Of a DNA stretch of 64,000 nt, positions 32,331-44,385 are shown piece after piece. Positions within the stretch are counted from its first letter, which is position 1; each line of letters opens with the position of its first letter. Source of the DNA: Paragorgia papillata (lineage: Eukaryota; Cnidaria; Anthozoa; Scleralcyonacea; Coralliidae); NCBI GenBank assembly GCA_035771165.1, contig JAWNZC010000087.1, forward strand, positions 5,117,501 to 5,181,500. Direction: 5' to 3'. The notes below the pieces were generated by a model. The model was given only the letters and a program-made list of their open reading frames with translations, was not told where the DNA came from and did not search any database. The translations under genes and the position numbers were made by a program.

Positions 32331-32765
32331 CGTTCCGTAATGATCCGTCTCGCCATGGCTGATTTCTTCTTGATCATAATTCTCGTTGCAATCGGTATCT
32401 AATTCGTCGCCATCCTCCCCTGACAATTTGCTCCATCGAAAATGTTATCAATGACTTAAAGGAATTCATTCGAATCATTTATTAGGCGACCTCTCAGCAC
32501 CATCTCCAAGGTAGGGCATGCTCAAAACAGCCAATATTGACGTTCAAAATCAATACAATTTACGAACTTACAAAACTCAGTCAATGGTGGAGAATGCTGA
32601 TCAATGTTCCCTAGAGCCTGTCCAGTTGTTTCAATCCACAAGACGCGGCCCACTTGAGTCCTTTTTTTTCGATTATTCAGAGAGATAATATATGCAGTTC
32701 TGGTCGCTCAAAAGCGTGCGCGACCGGATATTAAAGTTCGATTTTTTAATTGAGGTTATTTCAAA

Positions 32766-33012
32766 CGAAAATAAAAAGGTAAGGAAAACTACATTTTGTT
32801 AAATTTCGTATTATTTGATTCGCTGAGCAATTAAGCTACGTTTGAGTCGTCGTGTGCAAGGATTGTATGCTGGCAATGTGAGTTGAAGGCGAAAATAAAA
32901 AGGTAAGGAAAACTACATTTTGTTAAATTTCGTATTATTTGATTCGCTGAGCAATTAAGCTACGTTTGAGTCGTCGTGTGCAAGGATTGTATGCTGGCAA
33001 TGTGAGTTGAAT
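32766..33012 (+). repeat. Tandem duplication, 124 bp x 2
   Basis: CGAAAATAAAAAGGTAAGGA starts at 32766 and again at 32890; the units look identical, each ending GGCAATGTGAGTTGAA. Copy B of the segment has only one unit, so the duplication is recent. Confidence 0.85.
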
Positions 33013-33023
33013 AATCTCACGTG

Positions 33024-33358
33024 AGAATTACACGACACGATCAGCTGACATATTAAGTAAGCTAGGAGTTCCGAACCTCGAAAAACGAAGGATGCAACAA
33101 CTTTCAATTTTCATGTACAAGGTAAAAAACAGAATGGTTCCTGATTATTTGTGTGATATGTTTACAAATACTAGTGACGTACACGACCATAACACAAGAC
33201 AATCGAGAGCCAATTTGACATTACCTAAACCAAAAACAAACAATATGAAAAATGCATTCTCATACAGAGGGGCGGAAGTCTGGAACTGCCTTTCTTCATC
33301 ACAAAAGTCCTCGGAAACTATTGCTAATTTTAAATCTAACATAAAACGTACATGTTAA
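33024..33358 (+). pseudogene. CR1/L2-like non-LTR retrotransposon, ORF2 C-terminus
   Basis: An open frame reads ADILSKLGVPNLEKRRMQQL, VKNRMVPDYLCDMFT, NTRQSRANLTLPKPKTNNMK, NAFSYRGAEVWNCLSSSQKS and SNIKRTC then stop. This is the typical C-terminal tail after the reverse transcriptase in CR1/L2-clade elements (Y-aln...P.YL, R..., F...a...WN.LP, F...L). 5'-truncated as usual. A (TAA)n tract at 33538-33576 is the likely 3' tail; the insertion spans about 33,011-33,577 by comparison with copy B. Confidence 0.75.
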
Positions 33359-33537
33359 TATTAAGTAACATATTCATGTTGCCTTTCTTCTTATCTATAG
33401 TTATAATTAACCTTCTTGTAAATATCGTAATTCATATTTTTTACTAGTGTAAGCACGGCCGGTTGGAAGATCACCTTTTCTTTTCTTTGTACATAATTAT
33501 TTTTATCAGGTGAAATTGTACCGTGTTGAAATATAGT

Positions 33538-33539
33538 TC

Positions 33540-33576
<37 letters not shown>
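33538..33576 (+). repeat. (TAA)n 3' tail of the retrotransposon
   Basis: About 12 TAA units at the 3' end of the inserted CR1/L2 copy; absent from the corresponding place in copy B. Confidence 0.8.
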
Positions 33577-33578
<2 letters not shown>

Positions 33579-34047
33579 GCTTTTTGCATTTCGATAATTA
33601 TTTACTGAAGCTTCAGCAACAACTACCACTTAGCTGCTTCAAACAAGAATGTCGCTGCAACGTCATATGCATTTTAAATTAATAGCTGGACTGTGTATAG
33701 ATTATGCCAATGGAGATTACTCGCAAATGAAGACGGACAATATTAAATATTTGACTTGGTTTTATTCGTTCGCGTCTTCTCGTTCGAGATTGAACAAAGA
33801 ACTTCGATCAATTATTGCATGGATAGTTACAGTTCTCTTCCATAGTCAAACCCGGTCCTGGTATCTTAAATATTACTGAATACAAAGACCACTCTTCGTC
33901 GCCATGGACATGACTACATGTAGTCCAGCTGCTAACAACAAAAAAGTAGTCGAATTGTTCGTTTTATGATACAAGCATGCAACTTGGCATGTAGATAGAG
34001 TTACTACTGCTGCTGATTTTCTGATATAGGGCCAATGCAGATTTGTT

Positions 34048-34352
34048 CCTGGTTGCCACAAAATCGAGTTTTTCTTCCAATTTACCTATTAAAGTACAGA
34101 CGTATAAAGTTCACTTTTGGCAAATATAACTTATATCGTTAGAAAGTTTGCAAAAAACTATATGAAATTAATAACTCAAAATAGGCTTGGAAAATCGTAC
34201 TACCCGCTTAAATGTCCTTCATATAGTTTTTTGCGAACTTTCTAACGATATAGTTCATATTTGCTAAAAGTGAACTTGAAATTTTACTTTTTGTAGAAGA
34301 TTGTACTTTAATAGGTAAATTGGAAGAAAAACTCGATTTTGTGGCAACCAGG
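34048..34352. mobile_element. 305-bp palindromic MITE
   Basis: CCTGGTTGCCACAAAATCGA at the left and its exact inverse at the right; the arms continue through TTCTTCCAATTTACCTATTA and CTTTCTAACGATATA for about 130 bp each, with small indels, leaving a short centre around 34,180. Confidence 0.85.
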
Positions 34353-34356
34353 AGTG

Positions 34357-35106
34357 AGGCCACACCAATTTAATTTTGTGTTTTACGGGCCCGCCGACGC
34401 TAAAAATCCGGAAAACAGAATAAAAATAAAATTGAAAATTTATCCTTTTATTTTTAAAATAAAAGAAAAAATAAGTCAAGAATCCAAAATAATAAAAATC
34501 AATGGTTTTGTTCTTGCCGAAGCTCACTTTTTATGGCTGAAATGACTTGTCAAAACACGCTGAATTGCCGAGGTTTTGCACTTTTGGTTTTAATAATATT
34601 GTTTGGATCGTGTTTTGAGCAATATTCATGAACCGGAACCCAGCAGACTTTAGGCAAAACTTTAGGCTCCAGTCCTCTAATATGGACATGCGCAAATTAT
34701 GGGCATGCGCAAAACATGGCCGATCCGCAAGACGCTCTCACGTGTGCTTTCAAGCTGCAGCTCGCCCTTTATGTAAATATCTTGGATGTGCCGTGATGGC
34801 GGGCCTACCAGATTGTGCGTGGTTCTCTGTTAGTACATTCACAGATCCTATAAACACTGCAAAATTTGTCTTGCTAACTCTTGTGTCTTATTGATCAGAA
34901 TCAGTTAGGCAATGGCTAATCTATTATATCAATACATTGTACTATGTTGCTTTATAAATCCTTTCTTGTGATACATAGATTTCTTGTGATAAATTTTAAC
35001 ATTCCTGAATCATCAATATAATTTTATTTTTATTTTTTTCCCCTCCTCCGATCCTGAAAAAAGAGGATTTCTGCCCGCAAAACACAAAATAAAATTGGTG
35101 TGGCCT
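34357..35106. mobile_element. 750-bp TIR element (AGGCCACACC termini)
   Basis: Left end AGGCCACACCAATTTAATTT and right end AAATAAAATTGGTGTGGCCT form inverted repeats of about 38 bp including TTGTGTTTT and CGGGC. The interior is AT-rich and noncoding. It lies just upstream of the BEL long terminal repeat boundary and may interrupt it. Confidence 0.75.
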
Positions 35107-35219
35107 GATGGTGAGAATATTGGTGAAGTGAGTTTTATTAAATATATTGCAAAACTAAACGGTGAGCGGGAGTATTTTAGGAGGCGTAGCGGAATCAAGT
35201 TCATACGTTTTCGACACAG

Positions 35220-35238
35220 TGGCGACCCCGGCAGGATT
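35220..35238 (+). promoter_or_regulatory. Primer-binding site, probably tRNA-Arg
   Basis: TGGCGACCCCGGCAGGATT is complementary to a tRNA 3' end: CCA, discriminator G, a seven-base acceptor strand and a CCTGC T-stem strand, which pairs logically with GCAGG. The acceptor and discriminator resemble animal tRNA-Arg. It starts two bases after a CA that would end the LTR. Confidence 0.6.
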
Positions 35239-35605
35239 GCCGAACATTGATTTTAAACGGCGAAATTTGTTGGTGTACAACGCGTGTCAACATTCAAGAC
35301 TGACGTGAAAGTTGCATTTTAAACGGCGATTGTTCGTGAGTTTGTGAATTAGTATACGACAAATACATTAACTGTGATTTAACTTTACTTGTTCTACTAA
35401 ATTTGTTTGCGATTGGTGTATGTTCTGTTGGTTTATTTGGTGAAAATTTGCGAGAATTTGTACTTTCGTTTTGTGATTGGCAACTGGAGGTCTCGGTACG
35501 AGTCATATAAAATACTTCATTTAAGAACATTGGATTGGATCAGAGAGTCTTACATTGCATTTATTGGAAATTGAACTGTTTTGTTAACTGTTTTAAGCTA
35601 AATTA

Positions 35606-36042
35606 ATGTACAAAAACATGGAAAAAACATTGGAAGACCTTCGTAGCAAGTTGAAAACATTAAAGTTTTGTGTGGGTAAAACTAATGAAGTCATTGGTAA
35701 ACATGATAAGGAGGCACTGGTGAGACACAACGTCTATCAGTCACAACTATTTCTACAATGGTCAACACTTTGAAAGAGAACATCGAAGAGACAATGTTTG
35801 CTAAAGGGGAAACAGAAGAACAAGTCAACGACTGGGCTAAAGAAACTGAAGTCTGTCTAGCTGAAGCTGATCAGTGCATACGGCAAATTACAAAGGAGTT
35901 AAAAGGTATGGAGTTGGTTGCGCAAGAAGCTATTACGGAACAAGAACAGCAACAGAAACTTGAATTCGAGAAACTTTTAACTGAACATAAATTGAGACAA
36001 GAACAAGAAGCTGCGAAAGAGAAAATGAAGCTCGACCTATAA
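35606..36042 (+). pseudogene. BEL/Pao gag N-terminal region
   Basis: ATG at 35606 opens MYKNMEKTLEDLRSKLKTLK, which is followed by a frame change near 35,720 and then a coiled-coil-rich stretch (KENIEETMFAKGETEEQVND, EQEQQQKLEFEKLL) ending at TAA 36040-36042. The composition fits the helical N-terminal part of BEL gag proteins. The foldback insertion begins 34 bp later, so the stop may predate it or lie in a decayed linker. Confidence 0.6.
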
Positions 36043-36849
36043 TATCAACAAAGGCTGCAGGATGCCCAATAGTAGAGGACCTGGCTTCGAATTGTATGCA
36101 CATAATTTAGGAGAGGGTAACTCAACTGATATAGGCTAATATGACCCCAAGGAACAACTTGGGATGTGTGCCAAAATCTCTATCCGGGGCGAACAGCCCG
36201 AAAATGACCACGGCCTTTTTCACCGGAAGTGCTACTTCCGACATAGCTGTATCTTCTAAACCGTTTCAGCTACAGATTTTTTTAGGTGCTCAAAATGTTC
36301 AGAATGGCCATGTTTAGGGGGGTCATACAAGAGTGAAAAATCTCTAATTTGATATTTTACAAGAAAATCGCTAAAAACCGTTAGGGCAACTTCTCACCAT
36401 ACAAATACCTATACTGGAGTTGACATATATTTATCAACTTAAACTTTCCGGACTTAGAGCAGAGTTAGAACATTTATTTGTGTTTTTTTACTAGAGTTGA
36501 ACTGACAATTTTGAATTTGATCAAGGCATTTTTTTTAAAGAAAGAAAGCGAGAATCTAATGAATATAAAGAAATTGTATTTTAACTTAAAATAAAAAATG
36601 AAAAACAAAGCTTATTACTTTAGTAGACAGCAGTATCTAGAAAGCTTAAATGTTTCAAAGATCAGCAGGGAAATTTCCCAACAGCCAACAATGCAACTTT
36701 TAAAACTACATTACTACTGTTTTCCCATAGCCACACGTGCATGCATCTGGCAGGCTTTCGGGTCTTGAGATCACAATCTCAGGGACTAATAAACTGCCCC
36801 TTCTTACAAAACCATATAAGACTCGGCATTCATAATCAAAGTGGCGTCT

Positions 36850-37411
36850 CAAAATGGGGCTTGGACCCACAGCTGCTCTTGGTAATAGCATCTATGGATA
36901 TGTTTCCTTGAATTAGTTGAGGTGCAAGTAGCACTCTCAAAGTCCATCTTGAGGGCATTGCCATCAAATGCAGCGAGACGAAGATCGTTAAATTTCTCCG
37001 GGTCTATTGATGGTTTGAGATACTTGACTAAGAATGTCTCCGCCATCTGTATTGCGCTTTCTGTTAGCTGCGGACAGTCGAAATTCAGGATCAGAAAGCA
37101 ATTTCCTGGTTTGCGGAGAGCTTTCAGGGCTGAAAGTTTAGGTGATATCTTGCTCGTTGTATCGCACCCAGTCAGCGCATGGAGTGCTGGAAGACACTTG
37201 TGAGCTCGTCTCCCAGCGCTGTGCAGCTGTCATGGAGTGGTAATATTGATCTTTTCAATCGATGCCAGAGTTCTTGCAGGACAAGATCTTTCCAATTGAC
37301 TGTGATGTGGTATATAAACAGGCACACAAAGACATCTGTGTCACCTGATGACAGCGTCAAGGATGTAGGTCCTGACTGGTGACTTAGAATGTCCTGCACA
37401 TGGAACATCAT
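36850..37411 (-). pseudogene. FEN/XPG-like nuclease-related fragment in foldback, minus copy
   Basis: Minus-strand frames read MMFHVQDILSHQSGP, TSLTLSSGDTDVFVCLF, LQELWHRLKRSILPLHDSCT and, after a one-base frame change near 37,185, LPALHALTGCDTTSKISPKL, FLVKYLKPSIDPEKF and LRLAAFDGNALKMDFE before a stop. The acidic motifs (SGDTDV, TGCDTTSK, and EEADDR in the mirrored copy) resemble the D-x-D and G-C-D metal-binding positions of FEN1/XPG and PIN nucleases; this is an inference from motif spacing. Proteins with this signature are multicopy in cnidarians. Confidence 0.5.
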
Positions 37412-37859
37412 CGTATCCTATCATCAGCTTCCTCGTGATTGGTGGTGATTGGTGGTGAACCACTCAACATAGAATGCCTGGAAAGCAGTTTTGCTGATGG
37501 AGGACGACCAAAAGTTCTCTAATACTACTGGAACATTTTGGTTCGGTGATATTACATCAAGGACATCCATTTCATTTGACTTTCCTCTTTTTCCCCTCTA
37601 TACATTCTTGATGCTGTCCTCTCTGTAAGAGTAGTAAACGATGTGGATCTCAACACAGTTGTTAGATCTCATCCCAGCTTTGGTGACCATGTCAAGGCAA
37701 TAGCAAAGTCTTGGTCATCTTCCATCAGCAAAACTGCTTTCCAGGCATTCTATATTGAGTGGCTCACCACCAATCACCAAGGCACCAAACATCTATACCT
37801 TGATATATCACCACATGCATGAATGGTATCAGCTGTGTGTGCTTCTCCATTCCCTCGGC

Positions 37860-38135
37860 TCAACTGCACACACGAGGAGGCTGACGACAGGATACGATGA
37901 TGTTCCATGTGCACTGTGCGAGACATTCTAAGTCACCGGTCAGGACAGGTGTATTTGTGTGCCTGCTGGGAGACAAGCGCACAAAGTGTTTTCCAGCACT
38001 CCATGCGCTGACTGGGTGCGATACAATCAGCAAGATATCAACTAAACTTGCAGCCCTGAAAGCTATGCGCAAACCAGGAAATCTCAAGACCAGAAGGCCT
38101 GCCAGATCCGTGCATGTGTGGCAAGTGTGCTCGCA
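37860..38135 (+). pseudogene. FEN/XPG-like fragment in foldback, plus copy
   Basis: The inverted counterpart: THEEADDRI (about 37,868), MMFHVHCARH, then after loss of the DTDV section FPALHALTGCDTISKISTKL and LKAMRKPGN, after which homology is replaced by unrelated sequence. Two frames are needed. It shows that the foldback arms once carried the same gene head to head. Confidence 0.5.
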
Positions 38136-39508
38136 AGAATGGGTGTCCCTGCAGGGTAGTTGGGATCAAGTGTCGCAAGGAGTGGTGAGTGTTGCCAAAA
38201 CCCTATCACTGAATGAACACTGCTCATCATCCTCATACCTGAACTCTGTTGTGTTACCCTTCATGTTCCTTACCCTTGTTTACGTGACACATCCAAATGG
38301 GATTGCTTTGATTGTGGGATTTTCGCGACGCGATGCGGTATCCTAAGTTATCATATTGTCACCGGCGTAGGAAGCAGGGGGCTGGGGGGGGGGGGGCTGC
38401 AGCCCCCTGAAATTCTGAAGTGGGGGGCTCAGCCGGTCTATTATACACGTGTGATGGCTCAAAGAAACATCCAATCTTAACTGAAGAAGGTAGATTTAAA
38501 TTTTCTGTTGAGTGGTACTGTGTTTAATTCCTGATAATTGACGATCGAGAGCCCTTTCTAGAGCAAAGATATATAATTAATTGGTATTTTATAATCTTCA
38601 GAAATCTCTTAAATCTCCTCTAAAAATGCAGGAAATGCCATTTCAGAAACATCTTCCTATGTCTCTGATATTGCAACCTGTGCATGGAAGAAGTGACAAC
38701 AGACAGTTACCTGTACTTGGCAACAATTAGAGCTCAAGTTGTGTTATTCTTTCAAATTGCAATATATATTACAATTATATGGGAAAACAGTACTAATGTG
38801 GTTCTAAAAGTTGTATTTTTGGCTGTTGGGAAATTTCCCTGCTGATCTTTGAAACATTTAAGCTCTCTAGATACTGCTGCCTACTAAAGTAATAAGCTTT
38901 GTTTCTCATTTTTTAATTTAAGTTAACATTCCATTGATAATATTGATTGAAACTACAATCGCTTTATATTCATTAAATGCTCGCTTTCTTTCTCTTAAAA
39001 AAATGCCGTGATCAAATTCAAAATTGTCAGTTCAACTCTAGTAAATAACACAAATGTTCTAACTTTGCTCTAAGTCTGGAAAGTTTATGTTAATAAATAT
39101 ATGACAATTCCAGTATGTAGGTATTTGTATGGTGAGAAGTTGCCCTAACGGTTTTTAGCGATTTTCTCGTAAAATATCAAATTAGAGATTTTTCACTCTT
39201 GTATGACCCCTAAACATGGCCATTCTGAACATTTTGAGCACCTAAAAAAATCTGTAGCTGAAACGGTTTAGAAGATACAGCTATGTCGGAAGTAGCACTT
39301 CCGGTGAAAAAGGCCGTGGTCATTTTCGGGCTGTTCGCCCCGGATAGAGATTTTGGCACACATCCCAAGTTGTTCCTTGGGGTCATATTAGCCTATAACA
39401 GTTGAGTTATCCTCTCCTAAATTATGTGCATACAAGTCGAAGCCAGGTCCTAGACTACAACTAAACTCAGCGAGTCCATCTAACATACAAGCATCTGGCT
39501 CTGCTAAA

Positions 39509-40855
39509 ATGCCAAAACTAGTCATCTCGAAATTTGATGGAACCCCTCAGGACTGGATCAGATTTTGGGGACAGTTTCAAGCTCAAATCGATAAGTCTAG
39601 TCTTGAGCCAGTCACCAAATTTTCATACCTAAAAGAGTTAGTTGAAGTCAAGGTACGAAAGCTAATATATGCATGGACTACCTTTCACGAACGAAGGATA
39701 TGATAGAGCACAAAGAATCTTCTAGAAAAGCGTTATGGCCAAACGAGCGAGGTGGTTGGGGCTTATGTTCGAAGCATACTTGGATTACCTACTATCCGAG
39801 AGCGTGATGTTGCTAAAATACATGCCTTCTATGAAACATTGTTATATATCGTGGAATCTTTGCAGACATTGGACAGTTTGGGTAAACTTGATGCGGCGGT
39901 CAGGTTTAGAGGTGGTCAAGTGTGAACTTGCGATGACAAATGAGAACTGGAGTGATTGGACTTTCGTGGAATTTGTGGAAGCTCTTGGAAAGTGGACAAA
40001 GAACAATCCGGTCAAAGATAATCTGAGTGGGAAGTTCCGTAGAGAAAGTTCATTTTTGGCTAAACGAGACGATGCTTCATGTCCTAAAATCAAGCGCTGT
40101 CTGTACTGTTCTAGTGATGCTCACCGAGCAATTAACTGTGACAAGTTCGTGAAATCTGAGGACAGAAAGGAAATCTTAGCTGAGAAACACTTGTGTTTTA
40201 ACTGTACTGGTGCGAAACACAGGGCTGCGGCGTGCAAGAGCAAGGGCAAATGTTTGGTCTGTCAAGGAAGACATCACACCTCAACATGCGACAAGAGTCA
40301 AAAGCCTCGTGAACCTGGGATGACGGTAAATCATATCGGTCGAAGCGCTGTTATACATCCAGTAGTTGTGGTTCGTATAAATGGTTTCAAATTCCGTGCT
40401 CTACTCGATAGTGGTGCAATTCATTCGTATGCGTCTTCTACAGCCGTCAACCTTACTCGTGCCAATCTAAAATCTACTGGAGTCCGACAGATCGCGATGT
40501 TAACTGGAGTGACAACAAGAACAATGCAAGTGTACGAAGAAAAAATGCACTCATTATCTGGTGACTTTGACCTAGATGTGAAAATTACTAAAATAGAGAA
40601 GAGAGAGTTGTTATCATTGGAGAAACCCCATTACAAAGAAATTTTACCCAAGTGCTCTCACCTGCGAGGAGTTCATATGGATGATGAAGACGAAAAAGAG
40701 TTTTTACCTATCCACCTCATCCTTGGAGCGAACGACTATGCCAAGATACGTACTAGCGAGAGTTTACGAGTCGGTCAAAGCGGGGAGCCAGTCTCCGAAC
40801 ATACCAAGTTTGGTTGGTCCATTATGTCCCCAAGGGCAAATCAAGAAGTATCTCT
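39509..40855 (+). pseudogene. BEL/Pao gag-protease region, frameshifted
   Basis: Begins MPKLVISKFDGTPQDWIRFW and KSSLEPVTKFSYLKELVE, the DUF1759-type capsid segment of BEL/Pao gag. Frame changes near 39,660-39,710 and 39,910 interrupt it. From about 39,925 one frame stays open: three zinc knuckles (CLYCSSDAHRAINC, CFNCTGAKHRAAAC, CLVCQGRHHTSTC), then an aspartic protease with the active-site LLDSGAIHSYAS, and HTKFGWSIMSP near the start of the polymerase region. The frame continues to 40,952 but the last part (about 40,880 on) belongs to the duplicated segment. Particle-assembly and protease functions are lost through the frameshifts. Confidence 0.8.
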
Positions 40856-42574
40856 AGGGTGCCTTGCTGTCAATTCGGTTACAATTCCATTAAACAACGT
40901 TGGTGCAGAACAAAGTGGTTACTTAAATACAACCTCGTACCCAGTGACTTAACTCTGTCTGCCGCCCGGCCTCCACGTTCGCTGCGAAAAAAAAACCGGT
41001 CCAGGCTTGTCACGTGTCGTATGCATATATCAAAATACTCGATAGTGGGAGGGTGCCAGGTGTATAATAATGCTTGATCTTGCTGGAATTGGCGAAGTAA
41101 TATTTTGGATTTTGAAAGAAATGGTTTAACCTGCGACATGATTTTAAAACCGAAAGAAAGTTTTTTTGACAGTTGTTTTAATTTACGCTGAGTATATTTA
41201 AGTTTTTACTGGAAGAATCTTTGATCTTCTTATTCTTTTATCTTTAACTTGGGTGCTTAAATAAAAATGTCGTCGATATCTCAGAATGTTTCACTCCAAC
41301 TCCAGTTACGCCGCAGTTTTTATCTTTCGTCGCTTGATTATAAAATATGAATACGCCACCAGGGCAACGTTGTCGTCTTATTCAAAGTATATTCAAATAT
41401 CGAACAATACCAATCACCGACAAATGAAAAAAATACACGGTAACGTACCAAAATAGTAAAATGTCTGAAAACAAGATCATTATAGCAAGACACGTTAAAA
41501 ACAAGTGTAAGATATACTGTAGAGCCATTGCTGTCATCTGCATGTCCTAATTTCATGTAGGTTATTGGTCGTTTGGAGACAACGCGTTGCATTGTTTACT
41601 TAGAAAGATTGTATTATTTCAATTAAAGGATAAAAACTATGTTTAAAGTTAAATTTATTCCATATCTTATAGTTTTGATTGTTTAAAAGGCAACAGCCAG
41701 TGTACCCAGGCGGCACATGACGTCGTTTCGACGTCGATTTGCGCTCAACTGAGTCGGGTTGCGACGTTGATCTACCAAAAATCGACGATATTTCGACGTC
41801 GCTTTGGTGACGTTTTAAAGACGTTGGAAATTTAGGTTGTCTAGACGTTGAAATGACGTCAACATTGTGTCGTCAAATTTTACGCAACTTAACCACAATA
41901 CCGACGATGTTTCGACTCTGCGTTGTCAACGTGTCATCGACGTCACAAAGAGTTGTTCCTTCGAGGTTGAATCCACATCGAAAATGTGTCGTCAAATTTC
42001 ACGTCACTTAATTACCAACAACGGGGGTATAGTAGGGGGTATTCTTCAGACCTCAAAGCATAAACTTGTTTAATTTCGACAAATATCATCAAATGCATGT
42101 TTTACGAATCATCGTCATTTCAACTGTATTTATATTTTCCAGTATAAAGCAAAGACTTGCTTAAAAAATCTCAATGTTTAACTAGGCTTTTTCAAGGAAA
42201 TTAAACAGATTAATAAAAACTCTTATGATTACTAAATAAGTTTATACGTGACCCTCCACAAACTATATGTTTGGAAAGTACATTGATCAAGGAATTCAAA
42301 AATGACTGTTACAAACACTTTTGAGGTCACGTGCCCTAATTAGCTATAACAACTCTTTGAGACGTCCCTGCCACTTTTGCCAAAGCTTATAAATTAATAA
42401 AATAAAATAAATAGATGTCAGCGCCATCCCCAAGGTAGAACACGTCCAAAACAGCGAATATTCAAGTTCAAAATCAATACAATTTACAACCTTCAAAACT
42501 CAATCAATGGCAAAAAAAAAATGCTGACCATCAGCTCACTGTCCTTTTATATTGTCACTGAGATCGTCCTCTTT

Positions 42575-43344
42575 CAATATCGTACCCAGAGCCTGCGATC
42601 CTTTCGGTCAGTACCATGGAACGGAGGTTCTGGGAAACTCCGATGAAAAAAACGAACAAAATTGGGTTTATGTTCCCAGTGCTCTGGTTCCCAGTTCCCT
42701 ATAATTTGTTACTGTCATTGACGACCTTTAGCCGTTTCGAAGACCAGGGAAAATATTTGTTTACCGATAAAGAATGGCCCAGTATGTTTTACAAAGCTGT
42801 TGACAAAGCGTTGCGATAGAAATGGTCTTTCTTAACCTTTTTTCAATAATCGTCAACAGGACGATTTGACGAGAGTGTTTTATATGTCCAAGTCGCCATC
42901 GGCACTCGGCGGTGATCGGCTCAGCCGCTCATGTAAGGAATTGTACTTTCTGTCAGGAATTTTGGCTAAACTACATCGACCTTGTATTCTCTAATATAAT
43001 TTTAAAGATCTGAGACGAAACTGCGAAGAATTACGAGACGAGCGAGACGATGGATGTTTGTTTGGCGACGAAGCGAGAATAACAATAGTTTTTAACTTGT
43101 AAATTGTCGGGATTTTTGCTGTTTTAAATTATTTCATGTGTTCAATTGTATTTTGGGTCTGTCGTGTATAATTATGTGTTACAGAAACGTCGAGAAATGA
43201 TTAAACAAGTTTGCAACGTGCACATTATTTGAAATGCTACTGTTTTTAAACTAACCGATCAGATGACAAGTTTCATCGGAGTTCCCCAGAGCCTCTGATC
43301 CTTGGTAATGACCAAAAGGATCGCAGGCTCTGGGTACGAGATTG
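42575..43344. mobile_element. CGTACCC-family TIR element, 770 bp
   Basis: Starts CAATATCGTACCCAGAGCCT and ends AGGCTCTGGGTACGAGATTG; the inverted repeats extend about 65 bp (through TTCTGGGAAACTCCGATGAA). Flanks GTCCTCTTT and GACTTCTTT are a 9-bp duplication with two mismatches. Copy A of the segment lacks it. A nine-base duplication with long TIRs suggests a MULE-type element. Confidence 0.7.
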
Positions 43345-44385
43345 GACTTCTTTTGGTTCCATTACGTTCTCGCCAGGATCCGTCTCGTCATGGCTGATTT
43401 CTTCTTGATCATAAGTCCCGTTGAAATCGGTATCTAATTCGTCGCCATCCTCACCTGACAATTCGCGCTCCATCAAAAATTTCATCAATGTTTTAAAGCA
43501 CTTCATCCGAATCATTAATTAGATGACCTCTCAGCACCATCTCCAAGGCAGAACATGTTCAAAAACAGCCAATATTCACGTTCAAAATCAATACAATTTA
43601 CGAACTTACAAAACTCAGTCAATACTGGAGAATGCTGACCAATGTTCCCTAGCCTGCCTGTCAATTGTTTCAATCCTTAAGACCCCCCTCGAGATCTTTC
43701 TATTTTTTGATTATTCAAATAGATAATATATGCAGTTCAGGTCGCTCAAAAAAGTGCGCGACCGGATATTAAAGGTTGATTCTTTCATTGAGGTTATTTT
43801 AACCGATTATAAAAAGATAAGGAAAACTCTACATGTTGGTTTCGTATTTATTTCTTATTCTGGGTTGGCAACCTATAGCTTAATTTAAAGGTTCTCTGCA
43901 TCCGTTGGTTTTAAGCGGATTATTCTACAGATTTTTAACCAATCATAAGAGATGCACGTGTTGCTTATATTTGGGTAACACGCCAGGACGCGGAGTACCG
44001 TCTTCGCAGAGGTCCACCCACTGTTCAACTAATCAGAAATTGCGACATTTTGATTCGCTGAGAAATTAAGGCTACGATTTGATTCGTCGTGTGCAAGGGT
44101 TGTATGCTAGCAATGTGAGTTGAAAGGCACAAAGATTTTTGCATTTCGCTAGTTATTTACTGAAGCTTCAGAAACAACTACCAACTTAACTGCTTAAAAC
44201 AAGAATGTAGCTGCAACGTCGTATGCATTTTAAATTAATAGCTGGACTGTGTATTTGTCTAATGAATAGATGATGCCAATGGAGATTACTCGCAAATGAA
44301 GACCGACAATATTAAATACTTGACTCGGTTTTATTTGTGTTCGCGTCTTCTCGTTCGAGATTGAAGAAAGAACTTCGATCAATTA

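Larger units (their letters stand above)
29840..33925 (+). repeat. Duplicated segment, copy A
   Basis: Colinear with 40,880-45,690. Shared landmarks: AAAGTGGTTTAAATACAAC; a CGTACCCAGTGTCTTAACTC end; blocks rich in TTTCGACGTCGATTTGCGCT; CCATCTCCAAGGTAG; GGCTGATTTCTTCTTGATCA; TGAAGCTTCAGCAAC; GCCATGGACATGACTACATG. Private to this copy: a 5S-like SINE, a 124-bp tandem duplication and a CR1/L2 tail. A roughly 120-bp internal unit (CATCTCCAAGGTAG...CTGTCC) occurs twice, near 31.81 and 32.50 kb. ORFs here show no host domain. The segment is probably the interior of a large decayed CGTACCC-family transposon. Confidence 0.7.
36076..39450. mobile_element. 3.4-kb foldback transposon inserted in the BEL element
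   Basis: AGGACCTGGCTTCGA at 36076 is matched by its inverse ending at 39450, with TAG directly outside on both sides (36073-36075 and 39451-39453). The inverted arms continue for about 640 bp of noncoding DNA and then through coding remnants; the centre of symmetry is near 37,610 (ATTGGTGGTGAACCACTCAA near 37,446 against its inverse near 37,755). The right arm is longer because a repeat with a poly-G run (38,355-38,800) is inserted. A 3-bp duplication fits PIF/Harbinger or CACTA, but no transposase was seen. Confidence 0.75.
35107..40860 (+). mobile_element. BEL/Pao LTR retrotransposon, interrupted and 3'-truncated
   Basis: Primer-binding site at 35220, gag-like coding from 35606, then a 3.4-kb foldback insertion (36076-39450), then gag, zinc knuckles and protease to about 40,855, where the sequence runs into copy B of the duplicated segment. 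Reverse transcriptase, RNaseH, integrase and the 3' LTR are missing. The 5' LTR end is inferred at 35218 (ACA before the binding site); its start could not be placed. Confidence 0.75.
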
